Shown piece after piece: positions 1 through 8,001 of a stretch of DNA of 43,142 nt. Below the pieces are notes generated by a model. It ran no database searches. It was not told the DNA's origin and worked only from the letters and a program-made list of their open reading frames with translations. The stretch spans positions 1-43,142 of the forward strand of contig JBJMGI010000010.1 in NCBI GenBank assembly GCA_045807945.1, written 5' to 3'. A program made the translations under genes and the position numbers. The stretch comes from CAVQGF01 sp045807945. GTDB taxonomy: Bacteria > Acidobacteriota > Terriglobia > Terriglobales > Acidobacteriaceae. Positions within the stretch are counted from its first letter, which is position 1. Each line of letters starts with the position of its first letter.

Positions 1-2
1 AA

Positions 3-890
3 GAGAACGCTACCTCCGTCACCAGCTCATCGCAGCAGGTGAACGAACGCATGGCGAATGTGCAGACCACCTTTGCGGCTCTCCAAAAGCAAGTCGGCGA
101 GATGAGCGAGCAGGCGCGCCAGATCGCCGATGTCTCCAAGAGCATTGGCGACCTCGAGCGCGTGCTGAGCGCCCCCAAGCTGCGCGGCGGTTTCGGAGAA
201 CTCCAGCTTGAAAACCTGCTGTCGCAGGTTTTCGCGAGCGAGCAGTACGACGTGCAGTATCGCTTCAGCTCCGGCGAGATCGTAGACGCAGTGCTTCACC
301 TGCCCGGAGGCAAGGTCGCGGTGGACTCCAAGTTCTCGCTCGAGAACTTCCGCCGCACCATGGACGCGCAGAACGACGTAGACAAGAAAGCTGCCCGTCG
401 CGAGTTCCTGAAAGACGTGCGCAAGCGCATCGACGAGATCGCTGGCAAGTACATCCGCCCGGCCGAGGGCACATTGCCTTTCGCGCTGATGTACATTCCC
501 GCGGAGAATGTTTACTACGAAGCTATTATTCGCGACGAAGACGGCAACGACCTGTATGCCTATTGCGCGGCGAAGCGCGTGCTGCCCGTATCACCGAATT
601 CGCTTTATGCGTACCTGCAGACCATCGTTCTCGGCATGAACGGCATGCGTGTGAGCCAGCGCGCCGAAGCGATCTTGCGCGAGATCCAATCGCTGAAGAT
701 CGAGTTGGAACGTTTTGAAGATGTGTACGGAAAACTCGGCACACACTTAAAGAACGCGGCCGGCAGCTACGATGCAGGAGACCGCGAGCTGCGCAGGCTT
801 GAGAACCGCATCATTGCTCTCGATGGCTCGCCTGGCGAGCAGCTCGCGCTGATCGATGAGAAGAAGCGCGCGCTCGGCGCGGGAAGTTGA
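3..890 (+). CDS. rmuC: RmuC family protein, 5' truncated
   Basis: The reading frame is open from the window edge, so the N-terminus (normally a membrane anchor and coiled coil) lies outside. The visible part is the conserved RmuC domain: a segment around LRGGFGELQLENLL, then KVAVDSKFSLENF, then FALMYIPAENVYYEA and RVLPVSPNSLYAYLQT, followed by a helical tail. RmuC proteins are predicted nuclease-fold factors that limit recombination at inverted repeats; the biochemical activity is not well settled. A GTG at 39 is available but nothing supports it as the real start, because coding potential continues upstream. A strong hairpin follows the stop codon. Confidence 0.93.
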   Translation, partial: ENATSVTSSSQQVNERMANVQTTFAALQKQVGEMSEQARQIADVSKSIGDLERVLSAPKLRGGFGELQLENLLSQVFASEQYDVQYRFSSGEIVDAVLHLPGGKVAVDSKFSLENFRRTMDAQNDVDKKAARREFLKDVRKRIDEIAGKYIRPAEGTLPFALMYIPAENVYYEAIIRDEDGNDLYAYCAAKRVLPVSPNSLYAYLQTIVLGMNGMRVSQRAEAILREIQSLKIELERFEDVYGKLGTHLKNAAGSYDAGDRELRRLENRIIALDGSPGEQLALIDEKKRALGAGS

Positions 891-904
891 TCACAAAAAA
901 CTTT

Positions 905-930
905 GGGGGAGGCTCGTCGCCTCCCCCGTT
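905..930. terminator. Hairpin terminator, probably bidirectional
   Basis: GGGGGAGGC (905-913), loop TCGTC, GCCTCCCCC (919-927) form a perfect 9-bp GC-rich stem. On the plus strand it is followed by GTTGTTTT, ending rmuC. On the minus strand it is followed by AAAG and six T (from 900 to 895), ending the small lysine-rich peptide gene. Confidence 0.8.
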
Positions 931-949
931 GTTTTGGCTTGTAGAGCTC

Positions 950-988
950 TTACTTCTTTTTCTTCTTTGCCTTTTTCTTGGTTGCCAT
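950..988 (-). CDS. 12-residue lysine-rich micropeptide (candidate)
   Basis: ATG at 988-986 opens a 12-codon frame, MATKKKAKKKKK, ending with TAA at 952-950. It is far below the length gene callers report. Support comes from its surroundings. A Shine-Dalgarno AGGGAG (1003-998) lies 9 bases upstream. A promoter-like pair (TTGACT, 17-base spacer, TACAAA) sits at 1077-1049. Two hairpins occupy the leader, and a GC-rich terminator follows about 20 bases after the stop. The whole unit is roughly 145 nt. The product would be extremely basic and could bind nucleic acid, act as a leader peptide, or be incidental to a small RNA. No function is assigned. Runs of AAG/AAA can also cause ribosome slippage. 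Confidence 0.5.
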   Translation of the reverse strand: MATKKKAKKKKK

Positions 989-1002
989 GGTTCTATTCTC
1001 CC

Positions 1003-1040
1003 TTCCATCGTTGATGGAAATAGCAACGATCATCTGTTGC
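1003..1040 (-). other. Two hairpins in the leader of the micropeptide gene
   Basis: TTCCATC/GATGGAA (1003-1009 with 1013-1019, 3-base loop) directly abuts and partly covers the Shine-Dalgarno. GCAAC/GTTGC (1023-1027 with 1036-1040) lies at the expected 5' end of the transcript. Both are perfect inverted repeats. A hairpin touching the ribosome-binding site suggests translation control or RNA stabilisation. Confidence 0.5.
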
Positions 1041-1048
1041 ATTCTTCT

Positions 1049-1077
1049 TTTGTAGAGCCATTGAAAAGTGAAGTCAA
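1049..1077 (-). promoter_or_regulatory. Sigma70-like promoter of the micropeptide unit
   Basis: Reading the minus strand: -35 TTGACT (1077-1072), 17-base spacer, -10 TACAAA (1054-1049). Matches are 5/6 and 4/6 to consensus. Predicted start of transcription is near 1042, giving a leader of about 54 nt. Confidence 0.5.
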
Positions 1078-1143
1078 GAAAAAAATCAGCTCCGCGGCGG
1101 TGGGGTTGGCGCGAGGAGCGCAGTCAACTCCGGATGAAACCGA

Positions 1144-1917
1144 TCACGGCGCGAGCTTCATCGCGATCTTCAGCACGATGCCGGTGAACAGATCTTGCCA
1201 CGCGTGCGCCATCATCCCCGGGCGCAGATTCTTTCTCCACGCCGCCAGGATCCCAAACGCGCAGCCAAAGACGGCGATCACCAGCATCGAACTCCATCCC
1301 TGATATCCGTGCGATGCTCCAAAAAGAACTCCTTGGGCGACGACTGCAAGCGTCACGTTGCCACTCCATGCACTAAATTGCCGCTGGAAGTAACCACGGT
1401 AGATCACTTCCTCGCAGAATCCGGCGCTCAGCGTGAGCGCAAGGAACAGCGCCATCTCCAGCGTGCCTTGCGGAACAATGAATCCGATCGTCTTCTTCAA
1501 TTCGTGCAGGCGGCCCATGGTCTTTCCGGGATCCAGGTTCGCATGGCCGATCGCAAAGCTCGCGACCACGACTAGGATCGACCATGAGACCCAGAAGCCT
1601 ATCGCTGTTGCGGTGTCCAACAGGAAGTCTTCAAGCCTTTCCCATCGTCCCCCGATCAGCTCGCGCAAGCTCATCCCGCGTCGCTTCACGCCCATCCAGA
1701 TGTAGCCCACGATCACCCAGTCCACAACGATGGTGCCCACGTACATGATCAAGCGTCCATGCGGGCGTGTAGCTTGCGCCGAAATGCGGTCGCTCCCGGT
1801 GAAAGAGAGTATGAGCACCGCAGCCAGCAATCCCCATGTGTGAAGGGCAGCCGCAATGGGACGCGGCGGAGTTGCTTCGGGAGGCGGATTCAGCAGACGA
1901 GAGACATTGGTCGCCAT
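1144..1917 (-). CDS. CPBP family intramembrane metalloprotease
   Basis: This is a polytopic membrane protein with the three motifs of the CPBP (CAAX/Abi) glutamic-type intramembrane protease family: EEVIYR (about residues 169-174), an F-x3-H motif in LFGASHG (His about 203) and HAWQD (about 238-242). Members cleave within or next to membranes, and in bacteria many are linked to bacteriocin immunity or protein maturation; the substrate here is unknown. The frame can be extended to an ATG at 1953, but neither ATG has a clear Shine-Dalgarno. TATAAG just before 1953 looks like a -10 box, which would put transcription start inside the extension, so I prefer ATG 1917 (257 residues). It is divergent from the thiolase gene. 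Confidence 0.85.
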   Translation of the reverse strand: MATNVSRLLNPPPEATPPRPIAAALHTWGLLAAVLILSFTGSDRISAQATRPHGRLIMYVGTIVVDWVIVGYIWMGVKRRGMSLRELIGGRWERLEDFLLDTATAIGFWVSWSILVVVASFAIGHANLDPGKTMGRLHELKKTIGFIVPQGTLEMALFLALTLSAGFCEEVIYRGYFQRQFSAWSGNVTLAVVAQGVLFGASHGYQGWSSMLVIAVFGCAFGILAAWRKNLRPGMMAHAWQDLFTGIVLKIAMKLAP

Positions 1918-1996
1918 TTTGTGGGTTTTGAGTCCGGCGCGCGTGGGCAACATCTTATAATGAAGGGTTGCTATTGACTGTGGGAGCTAACCAGCT

Positions 1997-3193
1997 ATGC
2001 CGTCTTATAAAGATAACGATGCCGTCATAATCTCGGGCGTCCGTACGCCAATAGGGAAGTTTCAGGGAAGCTTGTCAGAGATCTCGGCGCCGAAGCTGGG
2101 CGCACTCGTGGTGAAGGAAGCCGTGCTGCGCGCAAAGCTGAAGCCTGAGCAGGTGGACGAGTGCATCATGGGAAACGTGGTCAGCGCCGGTCTGGGTCAG
2201 AACCCTGCGCGTCAGGCAGCCATCTTCGGCGGACTGCCGCCCGAAGTCGGCGCAATGACCGTGAACAAGGTCTGCGGCTCCGGCCTGAAGGCAGTCGCAC
2301 TCGCGGCCCAAGCGGTGGAGACTGGGAACAGCGACATCGTGGTCGCTGGCGGCATGGAGTCCATGACGAACGCTCCTTACCTGCTTCCGCAAGCGCGTAA
2401 AGGCTATCGCCTCGGGAACGCCCAGATCATCGACTCCATGGTCCAGGACGGCCTCTGGGACGTTTACAACAACTACCACATGGGCATCACCGGCGAGAAC
2501 GTAGCCGAGAAGTACGGCATCACCCGCGAGCAGCAGGATGAGTTCGCCGTCAACTCCCATCGCAAGGCCGTTTCGGCGATCAAGGAATGCCGCTTCAAGG
2601 CGCAAGTCGTTCCGGTGGAAGTCCCGGGCAAGAAGAAGGGTGAGACCATCCTCTTCGAAAAGGACGAGTCGCCGCGCGAAGACACAACTATCGAAACCCT
2701 CCGCGCATTAAAGCCCGCTTTCAAGAAAGATGGCACCGTAACCGCGGGCAACGCACCTGGCGTGAATGACGGAGCCGCGGCGGTCGTCGTCACTACTTAC
2801 AAGCGCGCGAAGGAACTCGGGATTGAGCCGATGGCGAAGATCGTCGGCCAGGCTACCAGCGGCGTTGATCCACAATGGGTGATGATGGCGCCGGTTTCGG
2901 GCGTGCGCAAGCTTTGGCAAAAGACCGGCTGGAAGAACGAGGACGTAGATCTTTACGAACTCAACGAGGCGTTTTCAGTGCAGTCGCTGGGAGTGATCAA
3001 GGAACTCGGTCTCGACTTGAACAAGGTCAACGTGAATGGCGGAGCGGTGGCGCTCGGTCATCCCATTGGCGCCAGCGGCGCTCGCGTGCTTGTCACTTTG
3101 CTATACGAGATGATCCGCCGCGACGTGCACAAGGGAATCGCTGCATTGTGTTTGGGCGGCGGGAACTCTGTGTCAATGGCGATCGAGCGGTAA
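1997..3193 (+). CDS. Acetyl-CoA C-acetyltransferase (thiolase)
   Basis: This is a 398-residue thiolase, the usual length. Visible active-site blocks are NKVCGSGLKAV with the acyl-accepting Cys93, the NEAF block in ELNEAFSVQ, GHPIGASGAR with the catalytic His, and CLGGGNSVSMA near the C-terminus with the second Cys. It condenses two acetyl-CoA to acetoacetyl-CoA or runs the reverse thiolysis, feeding beta-oxidation or isoprenoid/ketone pathways. The C-terminal block has SVS where many relatives have a Gly/Met pair, a minor variation. ATG 1997 is preceded by GGGAG at 1982-1986. It stands alone, closed by a strong terminator. Biosynthetic and degradative thiolases cannot be separated by eye. Confidence 0.95.
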   Translation: MPSYKDNDAVIISGVRTPIGKFQGSLSEISAPKLGALVVKEAVLRAKLKPEQVDECIMGNVVSAGLGQNPARQAAIFGGLPPEVGAMTVNKVCGSGLKAVALAAQAVETGNSDIVVAGGMESMTNAPYLLPQARKGYRLGNAQIIDSMVQDGLWDVYNNYHMGITGENVAEKYGITREQQDEFAVNSHRKAVSAIKECRFKAQVVPVEVPGKKKGETILFEKDESPREDTTIETLRALKPAFKKDGTVTAGNAPGVNDGAAAVVVTTYKRAKELGIEPMAKIVGQATSGVDPQWVMMAPVSGVRKLWQKTGWKNEDVDLYELNEAFSVQSLGVIKELGLDLNKVNVNGGAVALGHPIGASGARVLVTLLYEMIRRDVHKGIAALCLGGGNSVSMAIER

Positions 3194-3210
3194 CAAAGGA
3201 TGAGTTTGGA

Positions 3211-3237
3211 AAAAGGCGGCCACTCCGGCCGCCTTTT
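3211..3237. terminator. Bidirectional terminator between thiolase and PilZ operon
   Basis: AAAAGGCGGCC (3211-3221), loop ACTCC, GGCCGCCTTTT (3227-3237): an 11-bp perfect stem with A and T tracts on both sides, so it works for both converging genes. It directly abuts the TAG stop codon (3240-3238) of the minus-strand gene. Confidence 0.9.
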
Positions 3238-4467
3238 CTATTTTTCCCGCAGCATGTTGGTGAGCCGCTTGTGAAGGGCTGTTACCGCGGCGGTGAGCTT
3301 CTCGAAGCCTTGGGTGCTGTGCTCAATCTCCTGCGCGTCAATGTCGATCAGGAGTTCGCGCGCCTGCTCGGCTGCGATCCTCACCCGTTCGGCGTTGATC
3401 TGCTCGATCACGGGATACGGATCTTTGTTTTCGTTCTCCGAGTTCAGCCAGCGCGTCAGGTATTCGGCGTTCTGGTGAGTGCTGGTGACTGAATTTTCGA
3501 AAGCCCGTGCCACGCGCCTGTCGAGTTCCGCCGACGCAACTGCTTCCTGTAGCTCACGCAACTCAAGGATGAGCGATCGCAAGCGCGCAGTCAGCCGCGA
3601 ATTTCTTTCCAAACGGTCAGCCGAGACCTCCGCGTTTCGCACTGATTTCTTCGTCTTCGGCGCCATCACAACCGGATGTGTGCGCCCTTGGTCCACGGGT
3701 TCGACCTTCACCACGCCAAGGCCGAAGGCAATGTCGTTGCTCCTCACCACCTGCTCGATGAATCGCTCGAGTCTGACCTTGTCTTCTTGTTCGAAGCTGA
3801 CGAATCCGATGCCCATGCCGATTCCGGGATGCGAGCTGCGCGTCATCCCGCGCGATTTAATCTCGCCGACCAAAGTCTTCAACGTTACATCAACGCAAGT
3901 GTCCGTCACCAGAGGTGAGGGGGTTTCTGCGTAGAATCCGGAGGCACTGATCTTCGTCAGTGTCGCCCAAACCGGCTTGAGAGCGCCATCAGGCAAAACT
4001 TCAGTCGGAGCATGAGCTGGATATCTCGGGTGCATGCGTTTTCGCGCATAGGCCGGCGCGGTACCGGCTGCCACCGGCGCCATCACTTGAGCAGCAACTG
4101 GGCTTGCGTGTGCTGCCGCCCCGTGCGCCGTACTGTGTCCATTTCCGTTTTCATGTTTTGCCGCAGCTGCCTTGCTGAGCGACTTTCCCCAGATGTTCTT
4201 ATCGGTTTCCAGCAGGCGCAGGCCTACCTCGCCAGCTTCAGCGCCGCCCATCGAACCTGTCCAGGCGATCTTGTAACGTGCCTTCTGTCCAGCGTGCCCT
4301 AGTGTGACCTCGCCGATCTCGGGCAGACAATAGAGGTCCACCAATCGCGCTCCCAAACGGGTGATGTCCACGGCGAACGCGGTCTGCATGAACGGCATGC
4401 CGTTCATGTCTACTCCCCACACTTTTACCGGCAATTTGGCAGGAATACGTTCTTCACGTCGGGTCAT
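3238..4467 (-). CDS. Double-PilZ domain protein with C-terminal helical domain
   Basis: This 409-residue protein has two PilZ-like modules. Module 1 (residues 1-95) starts with an RxxxR at R3/R7 and carries DITRLG (34-39), a DxTxxG variant of the c-di-GMP motif. Module 2 (about 143-240) has R144/R148, but KISASG at 172-177 replaces the usual D/N of (D/N)xSxxG with Lys, so its ligand binding may be weakened. HPGIGMGIGF (213-222) is a typical PilZ strand. An Ala/His-rich linker separates the modules. Residues about 280-409 are helical and match the C-terminus of the upstream neighbour. It is probably a cytoplasmic c-di-GMP receptor, co-transcribed with that neighbour after a 21-base gap. Confidence 0.85.
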   Translation of the reverse strand: MTRREERIPAKLPVKVWGVDMNGMPFMQTAFAVDITRLGARLVDLYCLPEIGEVTLGHAGQKARYKIAWTGSMGGAEAGEVGLRLLETDKNIWGKSLSKAAAAKHENGNGHSTAHGAAAHASPVAAQVMAPVAAGTAPAYARKRMHPRYPAHAPTEVLPDGALKPVWATLTKISASGFYAETPSPLVTDTCVDVTLKTLVGEIKSRGMTRSSHPGIGMGIGFVSFEQEDKVRLERFIEQVVRSNDIAFGLGVVKVEPVDQGRTHPVVMAPKTKKSVRNAEVSADRLERNSRLTARLRSLILELRELQEAVASAELDRRVARAFENSVTSTHQNAEYLTRWLNSENENKDPYPVIEQINAERVRIAAEQARELLIDIDAQEIEHSTQGFEKLTAAVTALHKRLTNMLREK

Positions 4468-4488
4468 GATGAGGGTCCCAAGGATAAA

Positions 4489-5997
4489 TCAAAATATCGA
4501 AGTGGTGTCGCTTCCGCGCAAATGCGATTTCAACTCTTTATCTTTCGGAAGTTCCTTCTTGAGCAGCCGGGCCAGGCGGGTTCGTAATTCGTCGATGGCA
4601 CTGAATAAAGTTTCGAGACCTGCAGTATGTTCGCCGATCTCAGTTGCATCAATGCCGACTGCAAGGCGCTTCGCCAACCGATGCGTATGCTTCACGCGCT
4701 CGGCGTCGAGATGCGGCATCACCTCGAACGGGTCGCGCTTCTCCTGCTCCAACTGTAGCCACTGCTCCAGCGTCCAGGCGGCTTGTCGGGCATGGTCCAC
4801 GGAATCTTTGAAGTCCTGTGCGAGCCGCGGGTCCACGTGGTCGGCGATCAGCTCTTCGTGCAGGTCTTTGAAATCGGCGCGGATCTTCGAGAGCTTCTCC
4901 AGCAGACTCGGCTCATGCGAGGGAGCATGGCTGCGATGCTGCGAAGGGGGAACGGGAGTCGTTGTCGGCGGCGGCGTATAGAACTTCGGAGGCGGCGTCG
5001 GGTTTGCGGTGAAAGCTCTTGGCGGCGCAGTCGGGGTGCTTGCGGGCGGCGGAGTCACTGCTGCCGTCGCCGCCCTCGCGGCCGGCTCAGAGAACGATGG
5101 TTTCGCAGGAGCTTTAGTTCGCAACACCGGCGCAGGCGGCGGCGTTGGCATGCCGCGTTGCGGCACTGAAGGTGGCTGCCGTCGCGATAACTCAGCGGGG
5201 ATTGCTTCTTTCGCCGCAGCCATCGCCTTTGCGAGGCGGTCCGGCTTCGACACAGCGATGGCGTGGTCCAAACTGCTCACGATGCCGTTCAGCACCTCGC
5301 GGTCGTACTGAGACATGTCGGTGAACGAGATACCCATACCTACACCGGGATGGCACTGCCGCACGATCCCACTGCCGCTCAATGTCTTTTGGCGCAGATG
5401 CAGCGAAAATTTCACACGCGCATTCACCGGTAACGGATTGCCTATCTCCGCATAGCAGCCGGAAGCACTGATATCGCTGAGCAACGCTTGCATGATCGCG
5501 GCGCCGCTTTCGGGGCTGATCTCTATCGAGCCCGTGCATGAGACTCGCCGATGAACTCGCCGCGCGCCTGGTTTCGCGCCCGTAATCTTCGGAGTGACTC
5601 CGATCCCGTGCGCGACAATGTTGTCAGCCAGTGAAACGATGCCATTGGGCGTAGGCGTATCCGGGATCGGGTGCGGATCGATCGCCCACTTTCGCGCGGG
5701 CAGAACAACGCTCCAAATGTATTTTCCGGATTCGACGCAGTGCACCCCGACTTGCCCGGCTCGAGCACTGCCTGAGTTTCCAACCCACACTACTCGGAAC
5801 CGCGCCTTCTGCTCGCCGCACTGGATCCCGATCACATCACCTTTTTGGCAGACGTGTTCCAGTCCGGTGATGCGCGCCCCCGTACGCGTTACGTCTATCG
5901 TCCGCGCCTGACTCGAAAACGGCCGCCCAGCACTGTCCATTCCCCATATGCGAATGGAGAGCGTGGCCGGCACCCGGTCGTCTACGCGGCGTCCCAT
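4489..5997 (-). CDS. Double-PilZ domain protein with proline-rich linker
   Basis: This 502-residue paralogue of the downstream gene has module 1 at 1-100 (R4/R8, DVTRTG at 35-40) and module 2 at about 145-245. Module 2 has an RRVHRR start with R147/R151 and a canonical DISASG at 175-180, so it is the likelier c-di-GMP binder of the pair. HPGVGMGISF (216-225) follows. A long Pro/Ala/Thr linker (about 272-352) leads to a helical C-terminal domain (about 364-490) that aligns with that of its neighbour, sharing patterns such as a WL-x-x-E-x-E-x-x-DP segment and an AERV block. The start ATG has AAGGA 10 bases upstream. A c-di-GMP-responsive scaffold or adaptor is an inference; partners are not visible. 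Confidence 0.85.
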   Translation of the reverse strand: MGRRVDDRVPATLSIRIWGMDSAGRPFSSQARTIDVTRTGARITGLEHVCQKGDVIGIQCGEQKARFRVVWVGNSGSARAGQVGVHCVESGKYIWSVVLPARKWAIDPHPIPDTPTPNGIVSLADNIVAHGIGVTPKITGAKPGARRVHRRVSCTGSIEISPESGAAIMQALLSDISASGCYAEIGNPLPVNARVKFSLHLRQKTLSGSGIVRQCHPGVGMGISFTDMSQYDREVLNGIVSSLDHAIAVSKPDRLAKAMAAAKEAIPAELSRRQPPSVPQRGMPTPPPAPVLRTKAPAKPSFSEPAARAATAAVTPPPASTPTAPPRAFTANPTPPPKFYTPPPTTTPVPPSQHRSHAPSHEPSLLEKLSKIRADFKDLHEELIADHVDPRLAQDFKDSVDHARQAAWTLEQWLQLEQEKRDPFEVMPHLDAERVKHTHRLAKRLAVGIDATEIGEHTAGLETLFSAIDELRTRLARLLKKELPKDKELKSHLRGSDTTSIF

Positions 5998-6017
5998 GGC
6001 TCGTAAGTCCTTAAATT

Positions 6018-6042
6018 GCTGGAAGTTTACTTCGATTCCAGC
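6018..6042. other. Inverted repeat in the PilZ operon leader
   Basis: GCTGGAA (6018-6024) and TTCCAGC (6036-6042) form a perfect 7-bp inverted repeat with an 11-base spacer, 20 bases upstream of the first PilZ start codon. It could be an operator or a leader hairpin. Confidence 0.35.
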
Positions 6043-6255
6043 GGGTGAACAAGGGTATGTTTTGAGTTCAGAGGTTACTTTCGTGCACCGGCAACAGCTA
6101 AAGGTAAGAATTCTATTTTTCCCCTAAGTAACTGATTCAGAGCGGCTTGATTTCCCTCTGACTTCATCGCCTGAACTGCGCCGATTATCGTCGGCTTACG
6201 CGCCAACTCTAAGGTTTCAATTTTGGTGATGCGCCTCTATACTCCGCAATTCACC

Positions 6256-7806
6256 ATGCTCTTCAAGACTTTAAGCGCCGCGGTCTACGGCATCGATGCC
6301 AGCATCATCGAAGTGGAAGTTGACGTCTCCGGCATCAAGACCAACGAGGACCACTTCCACACGGTCGGCCTACCCGATGCTGCGGTCCGGGAGAGCCGTG
6401 AGCGCATCCGATCAGCCCTGCGCAACTGCGGATACGACGTTCCACCGACGCACATCACAATCAACCTCGCGCCCGCTGATATTAAGAAAGAAGGCTCCGG
6501 CTTCGACCTGCCGATGGCGCTTGGGATCCTGGGTGCTTACGGTGCGCTCAACAAAAAAGATATTCCCGACTACGTGATGGTCGGCGAGCTCTCGCTTGAC
6601 GGCGGCGTTCGCGGGGTTCGAGGCGCATTGCCCATCGCGATCTCCGCCCGCGGCAAAAAAATCACAAATCTGATCGTTCCGGAAGCGAACGCGCAGGAAG
6701 CCGCGGTGGTCAGCGGCGTGAATGTTTATCCGGTGAAGTCGCTGCTCGACGTCGTGCGGCTCATCAATTCACCGAATGGCGCGCAGCCGGTCACTGTGAA
6801 CACGGCTCAAACGCTGAACGATGAACACAGCTTCGGTGTGGGCTTCCAGGATGTTCGTGGGCAGCAGACCGCAAAGCGCGCCCTTGAAGTTGCTTGCGCC
6901 GGCGGACACAACATCTTGATGATCGGACCACCGGGTTCCGGCAAGACGATGCTCGCCAAGCGCATTCCGACCATCTTGCCGCCGTTCAGCTTCGAAGAAG
7001 CGCTTGAAACCACAAAGATCCATAGCGTGGCGGGTGTGCTTGAGCCGAATGCTGGCCTGGTGACCGTGCGACCGTTTCGCGCGCCGCATCACACCATTTC
7101 CGACGCCGGTTTGATCGGCGGGGGCATGGTGCCGCGTCCCGGAGAAGTCTCACTCGCGCACCACGGGGTCCTGTTTCTCGACGAGCTTCCGGAATTCCCC
7201 CGCAATGTGCTCGAAGTAATGCGCCAGCCGTTGGAAGACGGAAACGTGACCATCGCGCGCGCTGCAATGTCGCTCACTTTTCCAGCCCGCTTTATGCTGG
7301 CCGCCGCAATGAATCCTTGCCCGTGCGGATTTTTCAACGACAAGACGCGCGAGTGCCACTGCACGCAGCCAATGATCCAGCGATACGTTTCCAAGATTTC
7401 CGGCCCGCTGCTCGATCGTATAGACATTCACATCGATGTCCCCGCGGTGAACTACAAAGAGCTGCGCGATAAAGCACAAGCGCCGGAAAGTTCGTCGCAG
7501 ATCCGCCAGCGCGTCATGCGTGCCCGCGAGGTGCAGCTCGATCGCTTCGCCGCGAACAAGGAGCGAATCTATTCCAACGCACAGATGGGTTCCAAGCAGA
7601 TCCGCAGCTACTGCGAACTCTCCACCGACTGCGAGCGCTTGCTCGAGCGCGCGATGACGCAGCAGGGACTCAGCGCCCGCGCTCATGATCGGATTTTGAA
7701 AGTCGCGCGCACCGTCGCCGATCTGGAAGGCGCGGCGCATATCGCTCCGAAGCACATCGCTGAGGCGATCCAATACCGCACCCTCGATCGGACCTATTGG
7801 GCATGA
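6256..7806 (+). CDS. YifB/ComM family Mg-chelatase-like AAA+ ATPase
   Basis: This protein of about 516 residues matches the family length (E. coli YifB is about 506). The order is an N-terminal Lon-protease-like ChlI domain (ending near 170), an AAA+ domain with Walker A GPPGSGKT (about 224-231) and Walker B in VLFLDELPEF, a Cys cluster in NPCPCGFF...CHC, and the C-terminal Mg-chelatase helical domain. ComM acts as a branch-migration helicase in natural transformation, and most bacteria carry this family. The frame also offers TTG 6223, GTG 6226 and ATG 6229. I chose ATG 6256 because family members begin with an MLxKxxSAAxxGID-like sequence. A weak AAGG (6211-6214) would instead favour the upstream cluster. 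Confidence 0.9.
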   Translation: MLFKTLSAAVYGIDASIIEVEVDVSGIKTNEDHFHTVGLPDAAVRESRERIRSALRNCGYDVPPTHITINLAPADIKKEGSGFDLPMALGILGAYGALNKKDIPDYVMVGELSLDGGVRGVRGALPIAISARGKKITNLIVPEANAQEAAVVSGVNVYPVKSLLDVVRLINSPNGAQPVTVNTAQTLNDEHSFGVGFQDVRGQQTAKRALEVACAGGHNILMIGPPGSGKTMLAKRIPTILPPFSFEEALETTKIHSVAGVLEPNAGLVTVRPFRAPHHTISDAGLIGGGMVPRPGEVSLAHHGVLFLDELPEFPRNVLEVMRQPLEDGNVTIARAAMSLTFPARFMLAAAMNPCPCGFFNDKTRECHCTQPMIQRYVSKISGPLLDRIDIHIDVPAVNYKELRDKAQAPESSSQIRQRVMRAREVQLDRFAANKERIYSNAQMGSKQIRSYCELSTDCERLLERAMTQQGLSARAHDRILKVARTVADLEGAAHIAPKHIAEAIQYRTLDRTYWA

Positions 7807-8001
7807 CGCCTATACGCCTAGTACATGTACCAAATTTGGGTTGACCACAAACCAGCAGCGACATAGACTCCGCGTGCTCCACAGTCCTCGGAGTCTTTGC
7901 TCCCTTTTTTGGCGGCTCCGATCCACCCCAACAGTCGCTCGTTCTTGGGCCCCCAGCCTCGGCGTGCGGCGTTCAGACCCTCTGGCAGGAGGAATGAACG
8001 T

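Noticed and set aside
887..1303. 138-residue plus-strand frame after rmuC
   Set aside because: It starts inside the rmuC stop region, crosses the terminator and the micropeptide unit, and runs antisense to the CPBP protease. No domain or ribosome site.
1956..1961. TATAAT before the thiolase as a clear promoter
   Set aside because: No acceptable -35 box at 16-18 bases; the nearest TTGAGT is 22 bases away. Kept only as a possible -10 for either direction.
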